Source: Alphaproteobacteria bacterium (GTDB lineage Bacteria; Pseudomonadota; Alphaproteobacteria; RF32; CAG-239). Taken from it: DNA of 64,000 bases. This document shows positions 36,544 to 44,406 of the stretch, piece after piece. The notes beneath the pieces were generated by a model. That model made no database searches. It saw only the letters and a program-made list of their open reading frames with translations, and was not told the origin of the DNA. The position numbers and the translations under genes are program-made. The stretch spans positions 1 through 64,000 of the forward strand of contig SUUJ01000006.1 of the NCBI GenBank assembly GCA_015062585.1, in the 5' to 3' direction. Position 1 is the first letter of the stretch. Every line of letters starts with the position of its first letter.

Positions 36544-38196
36544 ATGTTTAATTTGAAAAGTGAAATAAATAAGTCTATGCAATGGAAAAGACTGGAAAAA
36601 TTGGCTAAGAAAATGCGTAAAATCGAAATGCGTGATATGTTTGCCAAAGATGATAAACGCGCTGAAAAATATAGTCTTAAATTAGAAAATATGTTGGTTG
36701 ATTTTTCTAAAAATCGTATTGATGATAAGGTGTTTAAGGCACTTCTTTCGCTTGCTAAAAAAGCAAAAGTTCAAAATAAAATAACAGATATGTTTGAAGG
36801 TAAAAAAATAAACATTACCGAAAACAGAGCTGTTTTGCATGTGGCATTGCGTAACAGGGAAAATACACCAATTTATGTTGATGGCGAAAATGTAATGCCG
36901 GAAATCAACAAAGTTTTGGCAAAAATCAAAGATTTTTCCGAGGCTGTGCGATTGGGTAAATTTGTCGGTTATACCGGTAAAAAGTTAACTAATATTGTTA
37001 ATATCGGAATAGGAGGTTCTGATTTGGGACCAAAAATGGCGGTTGAGGCATTGAAAAAATATATGCCCAAAGAAATGAATTGCTATTTTATTTCCAACAT
37101 TGACGGAACTGCTTGTGCCGAAGTTTTGAATAAGGTAGATCCGGAAACAACATTGTTTATTGTTTGCTCAAAAACATTTACTACAATCGAAACTTTGACC
37201 AATGCCAAAACTTGTCGCAAATGGTTAATCGATGCTTTGGGCGAACATGCGACATCAAAACATTTTGTGGCTGTTTCAACAAATGCCAAAGAAGTTGAAA
37301 AATTTGGTATTGATGTTGAAAATATGTTCGAATTTTGGGATTTTGTCGGCGGCAGATATTCGATGTGGTCGGCAATCGGTTTAATTGTAGCGATTGCAGT
37401 CGGATATGACAATTTTGAAAAAATGTTAGCCGGTGCTAATGCTATGGATAATCACTTTAAGACTGCTGATTTAGATAAGAATATTCCGGTAGTTTTGGCA
37501 TTGATTTCTATTTGGTATAATAATTTCTTTAATGTAAGAAATCATGTTGTGGTACCATATGATCAATATTTGACTTATTTGCCGGCATATTTACAACAGT
37601 TAATTATGGAAAGTAACGGTAAATATGTTGATTTGGATAATCGTTTTATCAAATATCAAACTTCGCCGGTTATTTTCGGTGGCGCAGGTACTGATGTTCA
37701 GCACTCATTTTTCCAAATGTTGCACCAAGGCACATCGTTTATTCCTTGCGATTTTATTATTCCGGCAATTTCGCATAATGAGATTGGCGAACATCACGAA
37801 ATTTTGTTAGCTAATATTTTGGCTCAAAGTGAAGCTTTGATGATGGGTAAAACTACTAAAGAAGCTATGGAAGAATTAAAAGCAAAAGGTTTGTCATCAG
37901 AAGAAGTAAACAGACTGAAAAAGTATAAGACATTTAAGGGTAACCGTCCGTCAAACACTATTATCTTTAAGAAAATCGATCCGTTTGCATTGGGTATGTT
38001 GGTGGCAATGTACGAACACAAAACCTATGTTGAAGGCGTGGTTTGGAATATTGCATCATTTGACCAAATGGGCGTGGAACTCGGCAAGCAATTGGCTCTT
38101 CGCATTTTGCCCGAATTGCAAGGTAATAAAGATGATGTAAAACACGATTGTTCAACAACAGCTTTAATTAAGTTGATTAAAGGACTTAGAAAATAA
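36544..38196 (+). CDS. pgi: Glucose-6-phosphate isomerase
   Basis: Interconverts glucose 6-phosphate and fructose 6-phosphate. 550 residues with VNIGIGGSDLGPKMA, GGRYSMWSAIGL (PGI signature 1), the catalytic Glu in LIMESNGK and GVVWNIASFDQMGVELGK (signature 2). AAAGGGGTGAACTTAA precedes ATG. Together with pfkA and tpiA it indicates upper glycolysis. Confidence 0.98.
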   Translation: MFNLKSEINKSMQWKRLEKLAKKMRKIEMRDMFAKDDKRAEKYSLKLENMLVDFSKNRIDDKVFKALLSLAKKAKVQNKITDMFEGKKINITENRAVLHVALRNRENTPIYVDGENVMPEINKVLAKIKDFSEAVRLGKFVGYTGKKLTNIVNIGIGGSDLGPKMAVEALKKYMPKEMNCYFISNIDGTACAEVLNKVDPETTLFIVCSKTFTTIETLTNAKTCRKWLIDALGEHATSKHFVAVSTNAKEVEKFGIDVENMFEFWDFVGGRYSMWSAIGLIVAIAVGYDNFEKMLAGANAMDNHFKTADLDKNIPVVLALISIWYNNFFNVRNHVVVPYDQYLTYLPAYLQQLIMESNGKYVDLDNRFIKYQTSPVIFGGAGTDVQHSFFQMLHQGTSFIPCDFIIPAISHNEIGEHHEILLANILAQSEALMMGKTTKEAMEELKAKGLSSEEVNRLKKYKTFKGNRPSNTIIFKKIDPFALGMLVAMYEHKTYVEGVVWNIASFDQMGVELGKQLALRILPELQGNKDDVKHDCSTTALIKLIKGLRK

Positions 38197-40010
38197 TGAC
38201 TATAAGAATTTTACCTTCGAATTTAGTGAATCAAATTGCCGCAGGTGAGGTAATTGAAAAGCCGGCGTCTGTGGTTAAAGAATTGGTAGAAAACTCACTT
38301 GATGCAGGTGCTTCATCAATTGAAGTTCACTTATCCGACGGGGGTAAAACTTTTATCAAAATAGTCGATAATGGCAAGGGAATGTCAAAAGATGAACTTG
38401 AAGTTGCGGTTGAAAGGCACGCGACCTCGAAATTGCCTGATGACAATTTGTTTAATATTTGCTTTTTCGGGTTTAGAGGTGAGGCATTACCTTCGATTTC
38501 GTCAGTTTCGCGTATGAGTATTTTGACCAGAAGAGAAAATGATGAAAACGGTTGGAAAATTAATGTTGACGGTGGTGTAAAATCTCAAGTAGAACCGGTT
38601 GCTTGTAATAAGGGCACAACTATTGAAGTACGCGATTTGTTTTATGCAACTCCGGCAAGATTAAAGTTTTTGAAGTCATCATCAGGCGAAACAGCATCTT
38701 GTGTCGATGTGGTTGAGCGAATTGCTTTGGCTAACCCTAATGTTTCGTTTATGTTGTACGCCGAAGGTAAAAAGAAGTTGTTTTACCCGGCCGGAAACGG
38801 TGACTTGTTTGAAGCCAGAATGGAGCGTTTGGTTGCGGTTATGGGTAAAGAATTTAGAGAAAATTCGATATTGATTGATACTCAAAGAGAAGGTGTGTCA
38901 ATTAGCGGATATGTTTCTTTGCCAACATTAAATAAAGCTAATTCATTGTCACAATTTTTGTTTGTGAATAATCGTGTAGTGCGGGATAAATTGCTTTTGG
39001 GAGCAATAAAAGGTGCTTATAGTGATGTTTTGGCATCGGGCAGATATCCAATGTGTGCATTGTTCTTTGATGTCAGCCCGCAAGATGTTGATGTGAATGT
39101 GCATCCGACAAAAGCCGAGGTGAGATTTTATGATAATAATTTGGTTAGAGGTTTGCTTGTTTCCTCAATTAAAAATGCTTTAGCCCGAGCTTCAGGAAAA
39201 ACTTCTAATACCTTGGATTTGAGTCAAATTGCAAGAGTTGAGCAAGTCGCTTTTGATGATAATTTGTCATTGAATGAACCTCAAATTTATAATCCGGCAA
39301 TCAAACTCGGAAACTATCAGAGTTTTTCTTATGGCGGAAGTAAAAGACAAGCGGATTTGCCTGATTTGGAATATAAGTTTTCGGTTAAAACCGAAGAAGT
39401 TGATTATTCTGATGTTGTTCAAGAAGAAATCGGAGCTTTGGGTTTGGCGAAGGCACAAATTAACGATACATATATTATTGCGCAAACACCTGATAGTTTG
39501 ATTATTGTTGATCAACACGCAGCGCATGAGCGTATTGTTATGGAAAGGCTAAAAGCCGGGTTGGAAGCAAAAAATCAAGCTTCGCAAATATTGTTGATTC
39601 CCGAAATTGTTGATTTGTCGATGTCGGAGAAAAACAAATTGTTGTCGGCAAGTGATGATTTGGCAAAGTTGGGTTTGGAAATTGAAGAGTTTGGAACAAC
39701 AGCAGTATTGGTCAGAAGCACTCCGGCATTGTTGGGCGAGGTTGACGCCAAAGCTTTGGTAAAGGATTTGGCTGAACAGATTGTTGAATGGGGAAGCGGT
39801 TTTGACTTGAAAGAAAAACTACATTTGGTGTGTGCAACTTTGGCTTGTCACGGTTCGGTAAGAGCAGGGCGCAGGCTTAATATTGAAGAAATGAATAAGT
39901 TGTTGCGCGATATGGAAAAAACTCCGCATTCCGGTCAATGTAATCACGGACGCCCTACATATGTGGAGTTAAAAATGAAAGATATTGCTCATTTATTTGA
40001 TAGGAATTGA
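38196..40010 (+). CDS. mutL: DNA mismatch repair protein MutL
   Basis: A GHKL ATPase coupling MutS recognition to strand removal. N-terminal motifs: IAAGEVIEKPASVVKELVENSLDAG, DNGKGMSK, FRGEALPSI, and the ATPase-associated region to residue 330. The C-terminal dimerisation domain contains the endonuclease metal motif DQHA-AH-E-RIVM-E and a CNHGRP segment, so this MutL should nick DNA itself, consistent with lineages without MutH. Starts at the last base of the pgi stop. Confidence 0.98.
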   Translation: MTIRILPSNLVNQIAAGEVIEKPASVVKELVENSLDAGASSIEVHLSDGGKTFIKIVDNGKGMSKDELEVAVERHATSKLPDDNLFNICFFGFRGEALPSISSVSRMSILTRRENDENGWKINVDGGVKSQVEPVACNKGTTIEVRDLFYATPARLKFLKSSSGETASCVDVVERIALANPNVSFMLYAEGKKKLFYPAGNGDLFEARMERLVAVMGKEFRENSILIDTQREGVSISGYVSLPTLNKANSLSQFLFVNNRVVRDKLLLGAIKGAYSDVLASGRYPMCALFFDVSPQDVDVNVHPTKAEVRFYDNNLVRGLLVSSIKNALARASGKTSNTLDLSQIARVEQVAFDDNLSLNEPQIYNPAIKLGNYQSFSYGGSKRQADLPDLEYKFSVKTEEVDYSDVVQEEIGALGLAKAQINDTYIIAQTPDSLIIVDQHAAHERIVMERLKAGLEAKNQASQILLIPEIVDLSMSEKNKLLSASDDLAKLGLEIEEFGTTAVLVRSTPALLGEVDAKALVKDLAEQIVEWGSGFDLKEKLHLVCATLACHGSVRAGRRLNIEEMNKLLRDMEKTPHSGQCNHGRPTYVELKMKDIAHLFDRN

Positions 40011-40015
40011 AGAGT

Positions 40016-40789
40016 ATGAATGCAATTTTTGTAAACGGATTTGTGGCTGCATTGATTGCCGGTATGGTTACCGGTGTCGGCGGTTTATTGGTGTTTTTGA
40101 AAAAAAGATACTATAAAGCAGAAATAAATTTATTGCTTAATGTGGCAGCCGGTGTGATGTTATCGGCTTCGTTTTTCTCATTACTTATGCCGGCAATGGA
40201 AAATATTATCGGTAAAGGCGAAAATTTGCATATTGATGCATTGAAATATGCCACATCTATGGGATTGGGCGTTTTGTTAGTTGGTGTGCTTAATGTCGTT
40301 TTACCGCACGAGCACAACGGAACCGGACATCATGGACCATATTTTGATATTAAAAAAGCTTGGCTTTTTATTATTGCAATTACTTTGCATAAAATTCCCG
40401 AGGGTTTGGCAATCGGAATAGCTTTCGGAGCCGAAGAAATGGTTAACCCGATGTCGTTGTTGGTAGGAATTGCTTTGCATAATATTCCTGAGGGTTTGAC
40501 TATTGCAATTTCTTTGATAGGCGCCGGATATTCTAAAATAAAGGCCTCTTTTACTTCACTTTTAATCGGTTTTGTTCAACCTTTGGGTGCAGTTATCGGT
40601 TTATTGCTTACAGGTATTGATTTTAATATTGTTCCTTATGGTATGGCGTTGGCCGGAGGTACGATGTTGTTTGTGGTTATCAATGAAATTTTGCCTGAAA
40701 CTTATGGCCAAAAAGAAAATACTAAGTCGGTATGGGCTGTTTTTTCGGGCTTTATATTGATGACTTATATTACAATTTTATTCCATTAA
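40016..40789 (+). CDS. ZIP family metal transporter (ZupT-like)
   Basis: A polytopic divalent-metal importer of about 257 residues, eight helices. The metal-binding helices carry HKIPEGLAIGIAFG and HNIPEGLTIAISL; a His-rich loop (HEHNGTGHHG) lies before helix 4. Start ATG 40016 has TAGGAATTGAAGAG upstream; an in-frame TTG at 40007 overlaps mutL and is less likely. Zinc is the likely substrate; others possible. Confidence 0.92.
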   Translation: MNAIFVNGFVAALIAGMVTGVGGLLVFLKKRYYKAEINLLLNVAAGVMLSASFFSLLMPAMENIIGKGENLHIDALKYATSMGLGVLLVGVLNVVLPHEHNGTGHHGPYFDIKKAWLFIIAITLHKIPEGLAIGIAFGAEEMVNPMSLLVGIALHNIPEGLTIAISLIGAGYSKIKASFTSLLIGFVQPLGAVIGLLLTGIDFNIVPYGMALAGGTMLFVVINEILPETYGQKENTKSVWAVFSGFILMTYITILFH

Positions 40790-40803
40790 ACATAAAAAAG
40801 GTG

Positions 40804-40833
40804 TTGACGAGTTAAAAAAGTTAAGTTAAATAT
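40804..40833 (+). promoter_or_regulatory. Promoter of tRNA-Ser
   Basis: -35 TTGACG (40804-40809) and an AT-rich -10 TTAAAT/TAAATA around 40826-40832 with 16-17 bp spacing, about 20 bp before the tRNA. Confidence 0.6.
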
Positions 40834-40851
40834 TACCCCGTTATCACAAAT

Positions 40852-40939
40852 GGAGAGTTGGCAGAGTGGTAATGCAGCGGATTGCTAATCCGTCATCGTG
40901 AATAGCGATGCACTGGTTCGAGTCCAGTACTCTCCGCCA
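40852..40939 (+). tRNA. tRNA-Ser (GCT anticodon)
   Basis: Acceptor GGAGAGT/ACTCTCC, discriminator G, encoded CCA. Anticodon stem GCGGA/TCCGT with loop TTGCTAA (anticodon GCT). Long variable arm CATCG...CGATG typical of serine tRNAs. Confidence 0.97.
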
Positions 40940-40942
40940 CTT

Positions 40943-40967
40943 AAAACCGCCTGAAAAGGCGGTTTTT
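40943..40967 (+). terminator. Terminator of tRNA-Ser
   Basis: AAAACCGCCT pairs with AGGCGGTTTT, then T-run. No tail-type element follows this tRNA. Confidence 0.9.
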
Positions 40968-41056
40968 TGTTTGTGCATAATAAAGTATCTGATTTGACTT
41001 TAGTCGTGAGTGATAATAGAAGTTGTCAGTAGATATTATTGATTGGAGACTTTTTG

Positions 41057-42019
41057 ATGTTTGAAAAAATGAATGATATATTTACAAATCACGCCATACT
41101 CTCGGAAACAGCCATGTGGGGCATTTTCGGTGTGGTTGTTTTGGCGTTGTTGTTTTTTGATTTGTTTATTTTTAATCGCAAAAATGAAGTGCCTAACTTT
41201 ACTCATACATTAATTTTGTGCATATTGTATATTGCGGCAGCCTGTTTGTTTGGTGTGTTTGTGATATATGAAAAAGGTATTGATTTGGGAATGGATTATT
41301 TTACCGGATTTTTGGTAGAAAAGAGCTTGTCCTTGGATAATATCTTTATTATGTCTTTGGTTTTTGCGTCTATCGGAGTTCCTAGAGAATATCAGCACAG
41401 AGTATTGTTTTGGGGTATTTTGGGTGCTATTGTAATGCGCGCGATATTGATTTATGTCGGTGAGGCATTGATTGTTCATTTTCATTGGGTCTTGTATGTG
41501 TTTTCCGCTATATTGGTTTATACCGGCGTTAAAATGCTGGTTGCCAAAGATAAAGAAGATGGCGATTTTAAGAATGGCAGAATATATAAATTTATTGCTA
41601 AAACATTTAGAATTACCAAAAATTTACATAAAGAACATTTTTTGGTAAAGAAAAACGGAAAATATTATATGACGCCTTTGTTTTTTGCTTTGTTGGTTAT
41701 TGAAACAATGGATGTAATATTTGCGCTTGATTCTATTCCGGCAATATTTTTGATTACTCAAGATGTTTTTGTGGTATATACCAGCAATATATTTGCAATT
41801 TTAGGTTTGCGAGCTTTGTATTTCTTGTTGGAAGCCGTTGTTCACAAATTTAAATATTTGAAACCGGCTTTGGCTTTGATTTTGGTATTTATCGGATTGA
41901 AAATATTTGCACCGAGATTGTTCGGGTTTGAATTAGAAGCTGTACATTCTTTGAGCGTTACTTTCGGACTGTTGTTCGGAGGAATAGTATTTTCGATATT
42001 AAAAGATAAAAAAGCTTAG
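41057..42019 (+). CDS. TerC/Alx-family integral membrane protein
   Basis: A 320-residue TerC-family protein with about nine helices; characteristic acidic membrane segments are FFDLFIFNRK, SLDNIFIMSLVFA and the ETMDVIFALDSIPA signature. Members have been linked to manganese efflux (Alx, YceF-type) and to tellurite resistance in operons not seen here. Start ATG 41057 has GGAG eight bases upstream; an in-frame TTG at 41039 precedes that site. Stand-alone gene with a terminator. Confidence 0.92.
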   Translation: MFEKMNDIFTNHAILSETAMWGIFGVVVLALLFFDLFIFNRKNEVPNFTHTLILCILYIAAACLFGVFVIYEKGIDLGMDYFTGFLVEKSLSLDNIFIMSLVFASIGVPREYQHRVLFWGILGAIVMRAILIYVGEALIVHFHWVLYVFSAILVYTGVKMLVAKDKEDGDFKNGRIYKFIAKTFRITKNLHKEHFLVKKNGKYYMTPLFFALLVIETMDVIFALDSIPAIFLITQDVFVVYTSNIFAILGLRALYFLLEAVVHKFKYLKPALALILVFIGLKIFAPRLFGFELEAVHSLSVTFGLLFGGIVFSILKDKKA

Positions 42020-42042
42020 ATAATAAAAAATATAAATTTTTT

Positions 42043-42070
42043 GCCTCACTTTGTTGTGAGGCTTTTTTTT
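42043..42070 (+). terminator. Terminator behind the TerC gene
   Basis: GCCTCAC pairs with GTGAGGC around TTTGTT, then eight T. Confidence 0.9.
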
Positions 42071-42132
42071 GTTGTAGAAAGGTGAAAAATATGGTATAAG
42101 CAAGTATATTGATAAAAATAGCGAGGTAAAGT

Positions 42133-42615
42133 ATGGTAAAAAAATATTCGCAAAAGGTTCTGAATAAAAAAGAAGCATTGCGCTGTGATTGCGTATGTGT
42201 TGAAAGAAAAGATTTTTGTTTTCCTAATGTGAAAGCCAATAAAGCTTTTATGAAAATGTCTTCCGATAGTTTGAATCTTCCACCACAGCATGCTAATATA
42301 ACCGTTAATTATTATAATAATGAAGAACGAGTTGTTGAAAGTGTTATGCAACCGTGTGGTGATGTATATGTTACATATTATGACAAGGGTAAGGCGGAAC
42401 AAACTGTTTGTGTTAATCAGAACTGTAAAGAAGGAATTTTGCTTACAGCAGATTCTATGGAAAATCTTTTGCCATCGGATGAAAGGACAAGATATGCCAA
42501 GAGAATTGCTTTGCAATCAGTTGCTTTGTGGAAGGGGTATGTTGAGGGTAAATATCCGACAAATACTGAAAAAAGTATAATGGAAGCAAACAGGTTAAAG
42601 AATGCTCGATTGTAA
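42133..42615 (+). CDS. Uncharacterised 160-residue protein
   Basis: Not recognised. Soluble, cysteine-containing (Cys clusters in RCDCVCVERKDFC near residues 17-29 and QNCKEG near 95), mixed alpha/beta. CGAGGTAAAGT precedes ATG, so it is likely translated. The N-terminal C-x-C-x-C group could bind metal, but no known fold is evident. It lies just upstream of the tRNA-Lys promoter. Confidence 0.6.
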   Translation: MVKKYSQKVLNKKEALRCDCVCVERKDFCFPNVKANKAFMKMSSDSLNLPPQHANITVNYYNNEERVVESVMQPCGDVYVTYYDKGKAEQTVCVNQNCKEGILLTADSMENLLPSDERTRYAKRIALQSVALWKGYVEGKYPTNTEKSIMEANRLKNARL

Positions 42616-42642
42616 AAAAATATCAAAATAAGAAAAAAATAC

Positions 42643-42670
42643 TTGAAAAATAAAATAGGTGGTTTATAGT
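42643..42670 (+). promoter_or_regulatory. Promoter of tRNA-Lys
   Basis: -35 TTGAAA (42643-42648) and -10 TATAGT (42665-42670), 16-bp spacer, 19 bp before the tRNA. Confidence 0.65.
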
Positions 42671-42689
42671 CCATTTTCGAAATGATTGT

Positions 42690-42765
42690 GGGTGCGTAGC
42701 TCAGTTGGTAGAGCAACTGACTCTTAATCAGTGGGTCTGGGGTTCGAACCCCCACGCGCCTACCA
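42690..42765 (+). tRNA. tRNA-Lys (CTT anticodon)
   Basis: Acceptor GGGTGCG pairs with CGCGCCT (two G-U); anticodon stem ACTGA/TCAGT, loop CTCTTAA, anticodon CTT; T-arm CTGGGG-TTCGAAC-CCCCAC-like; CCA encoded. Its T-arm tail and terminator are repeated at 42927-42985. Confidence 0.97.
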
Positions 42766-42774
42766 TAAAAAAAG

Positions 42775-42801
42775 AGACCTCTTTATGAGGTCTTTTTTTT
42801 T
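42775..42801 (+). terminator. Terminator of tRNA-Lys
   Basis: AGACCTC pairs with GAGGTCT around TTTAT, then nine T. An almost identical copy stands at 42958-42983. Confidence 0.92.
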
Positions 42802-42828
42802 ATGGTTAAGGCAAGTAGGGTGAGAAGG

Positions 42829-42957
42829 CCAGAGAACTGGGGTTTGACTACAAGCGAGAGGCAGACGGGAGTATGCCGGTGAACGAAGTGAACGAGCGTA
42901 GTAGCAACTCAAGCGAAGCGCAGAGTAACCCCCACAAGAAGCGCCTACCATAAAAAA
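42829..42957 (+). repeat. tRNA-tail element 2 (split T-arm copy of tRNA-Lys)
   Basis: Same plan as the element behind tRNA-Arg. Bases 42837-42847 copy the 5' half of the tRNA-Lys T-arm (one C-to-T change), and from 42927 the 3' T-arm half, acceptor strand, CCA, A-run and terminator of the tRNA are repeated with a 5-nt insertion in the acceptor part. Between them lies a 79-nt insert (42848-42926). It contains CTACAAGC at its start, hairpin GGCA/TGCC with loop GACGGGAGTA, a tandem 9-mer GTGAACGA-R, and GCAACTCAAGC followed by GCGCAGAG at its end; the last two blocks are identical to those in element 1. It cannot fold as a tRNA because the 5' half is missing. Confidence 0.75.
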
Positions 42958-42983
42958 AGACCTCTTTATGAGGTCTTTTTTTT
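42958..42983 (+). terminator. Duplicated tRNA-Lys terminator behind tail element 2
   Basis: AGACCTC/GAGGTCT stem with the same TTTAT loop and an eight-T run, a copy of 42775-42801. Confidence 0.9.
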
Positions 42984-42996
42984 ATGGGTGGTGGTT

Positions 42997-43012
42997 CGAA
43001 CCCAAGGGTTCG
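42997..43012. repeat. T-arm-like palindrome
   Basis: CGAACCC-AA-GGGTTCG, comparable to CGAACC-TAG-GGTTCG behind tail element 1 (363-377). Both resemble a T-arm GGTTCGAACC turned into a hairpin, and both follow the second terminator of the locus. Confidence 0.6.
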
Positions 43013-43127
43013 GTCTTGCTCGTAAGCTCACTTTCGTTTGCTAACTCGCTGCGGTCACTCGTTAATGTAAATTCGTTGCGGTTGCTTACGCTTCCCTTAC
43101 TCATTAACATAACTTCGCCTTTTGCGG

Positions 43128-43157
43128 TAAAATCAACCGGAGTAGCGGTTGATTTTA
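43128..43157. repeat. 12-bp inverted repeat
   Basis: TAAAATCAACCG and CGGTTGATTTTA form a perfect 12-bp stem with loop GAGTAG. No T-run follows. The surrounding 43013-43127 holds no credible gene; its open frames are not supported by a ribosome site and look like chance. Confidence 0.65.
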
Positions 43158-43166
43158 TCCTCAAGC

Positions 43167-43204
43167 CCAGAGAACTGGGGTTTGACTACAAGCGAGAGGC
43201 AGAC
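43167..43204 (+). repeat. Truncated third copy of tail element 5' part
   Basis: A 38-nt exact repeat of 42829-42866, covering the CCAG/CTGG hairpin, the GGGGTTTGA T-arm half and CTACAAGCGAGAGGCAGAC. It breaks off within hairpin 1 and no tRNA tail follows. Confidence 0.8.
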
Positions 43205-43226
43205 ATTATGAGTGATTAAAAAAACA

Positions 43227-43254
43227 TTGCATTTAGTCAAAAATGATTTATAAC
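43227..43254 (+). promoter_or_regulatory. Probable promoter of the 77-residue membrane protein gene
   Basis: -35 TTGCAT (43227-43232) and -10 TATAAC (43249-43254), 16-bp spacer, leaving an AT-rich leader of roughly 75 nt without Shine-Dalgarno. Confidence 0.5.
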
Positions 43255-43334
43255 ATAAGGCATAAATTTATAAACTTTATGTGAATAATTAATTCGTAAA
43301 TATATTAAATTAACTCATAAAAAAAATTATCATC

Positions 43335-43568
43335 ATGAAGAAACATTTGTATTGGATTTCCTTTTTGCCTGCGGCAGCTTACTGGTTGGCAGGCTTGTTC
43401 GGTTTTGCGGAAAGCGAATTCTTTAGCTGGTTAGGTAGTTACATCGGAGGCGGACTGTTATTGACAGGCAGTTGGGGTATATTCTGCGTATGGTGGTTTA
43501 CTTACAACTCCAGAAAAGAAGAAAGAGCACGTCTTAGAAAAGAACAAGAACAAAAAGAAGAGCAATAG
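43335..43568 (+). CDS. Small two-helix membrane protein
   Basis: A 77-residue protein with two hydrophobic helices (about residues 5-20 and 35-56) and a strongly charged K/E/R tail (RKEERARLRKEQEQKEEQ). Not recognised. The ATG has no Shine-Dalgarno, only an A/T leader. It opens a run of three small membrane-protein genes behind the tRNA-Lys repeats, which suggests an acquired strip. Confidence 0.6.
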   Translation: MKKHLYWISFLPAAAYWLAGLFGFAESEFFSWLGSYIGGGLLLTGSWGIFCVWWFTYNSRKEERARLRKEQEQKEEQ

Positions 43569-43608
43569 TGCTTTTTTAGTATGGTATAAGTTAAAAAAAA
43601 CAGTACTT

Positions 43609-43890
43609 ATGCAAAGACATTTAATTCCTATACTGTTGTATTGTGTTTATATGGCGGTAATGTGTTGGTTCGTAGCATCGTTAGATGTCATGACCAATTT
43701 GGTTTTGGGCGGGCTGATTTGTAGTTTTTTATTGTGTATATCCGCTTGGTGTTACGATAAAAGACACAAGATTAATGTTTGTAACATGGAAACAGCATCT
43801 CAAAAGAGAAAACTTTGGAAAATTAGCAAATTTTTCGAAGTTTTGGCATGGATTGTTGTAATAGTATCTGTAATCATCAGTTTGCTGTAA
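43609..43890 (+). CDS. Small three-helix membrane protein
   Basis: A 93-residue protein with hydrophobic segments at about residues 5-24, 30-49 and 74-93; a short basic loop (KRHKINVCNMETASQKRK) lies between helices 2 and 3. Not recognised. No Shine-Dalgarno before the ATG (AAAAAAAACAGTACTT). It has similar topology to the gene at 44001, including a long charged loop before the last helix, so the two may be distant paralogues. Confidence 0.6.
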   Translation: MQRHLIPILLYCVYMAVMCWFVASLDVMTNLVLGGLICSFLLCISAWCYDKRHKINVCNMETASQKRKLWKISKFFEVLAWIVVIVSVIISLL

Positions 43891-43898
43891 TTAAAAAA

Positions 43899-43930
43899 AA
43901 TCCTTGAACCAGATGGTTTGAGGATTTTTT
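43899..43930 (+). terminator. Terminator behind the 93-residue gene
   Basis: AATCCTTGAACCA pairs with TGGTTTGAGGATT (wobble pairs), followed by seven T. Confidence 0.85.
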
Positions 43931-44000
43931 TATTGATAAATATGTTAAAATGTTATAATATTATCTGCATAAGAGTAAAACTATTAAGATAATTAAATGT

Positions 44001-44273
44001 ATGAAAAGAAAAGATCTTTTGATGTTAGTAGCATATATGTTGCTGACATTGGTAGTGTCGTCAAGCGACCAAGTTGTTAACTCAACACCTACATTATGTT
44101 TGGGTGGAGTTATTATCGTTGCTCTTTTGTATCTGGTATGTTATTTTCAAGACAGACTTAACGGAGTAAAAGAGGGATCGGTGGAATGGAAGAACTTTAA
44201 GAATCTTGTCATTGCGGCAAGACTTATAAGTTGGCTGACGGCGCTTTTATTTATACTTATTGCTTTTTTGTAG
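44001..44273 (+). CDS. Small three-helix membrane protein
   Basis: A 90-residue protein with hydrophobic segments near residues 6-22, 33-49 and 70-90 and a polar loop (QDRLNGVKEGSVEWKNFK). Not recognised; topology matches the 93-residue neighbour. No Shine-Dalgarno (AAGATAATTAAATGT). It has its own terminator, so each of these genes may be a separate unit. Confidence 0.6.
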   Translation: MKRKDLLMLVAYMLLTLVVSSSDQVVNSTPTLCLGGVIIVALLYLVCYFQDRLNGVKEGSVEWKNFKNLVIAARLISWLTALLFILIAFL

Positions 44274-44300
44274 CATAAGTATAAAAGTTAAAAAAAATTG

Positions 44301-44332
44301 GTCCTTAGGGTAAAACCTGAGGACTTTTTTTT
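44301..44332 (+). terminator. Terminator behind the 90-residue gene
   Basis: GTCCTTAGG pairs with CCTGAGGAC (one wobble) around GTAAAA, then eight T. Confidence 0.88.
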
Positions 44333-44406
44333 ATTTCAATTAAATATTTTTAAATCAATATATTCTATAATACTTTTAATATGCAAAATGAAAAAGGTTT
44401 TAAGAT

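Noticed and set aside
43021..43204. Possible CRISPR array or regular repeat
   Set aside because: The 38-nt repeat occurs only twice in full, at irregular distance, without spacers of equal size and without cas genes.
42968..43219. An 83-codon open frame in the repeat strip behind tRNA-Lys (and a 60-codon one opposite)
   Set aside because: It crosses a terminator, a T-arm palindrome, a 12-bp inverted repeat and a repeat copy; no ribosome site, no protein-like composition.
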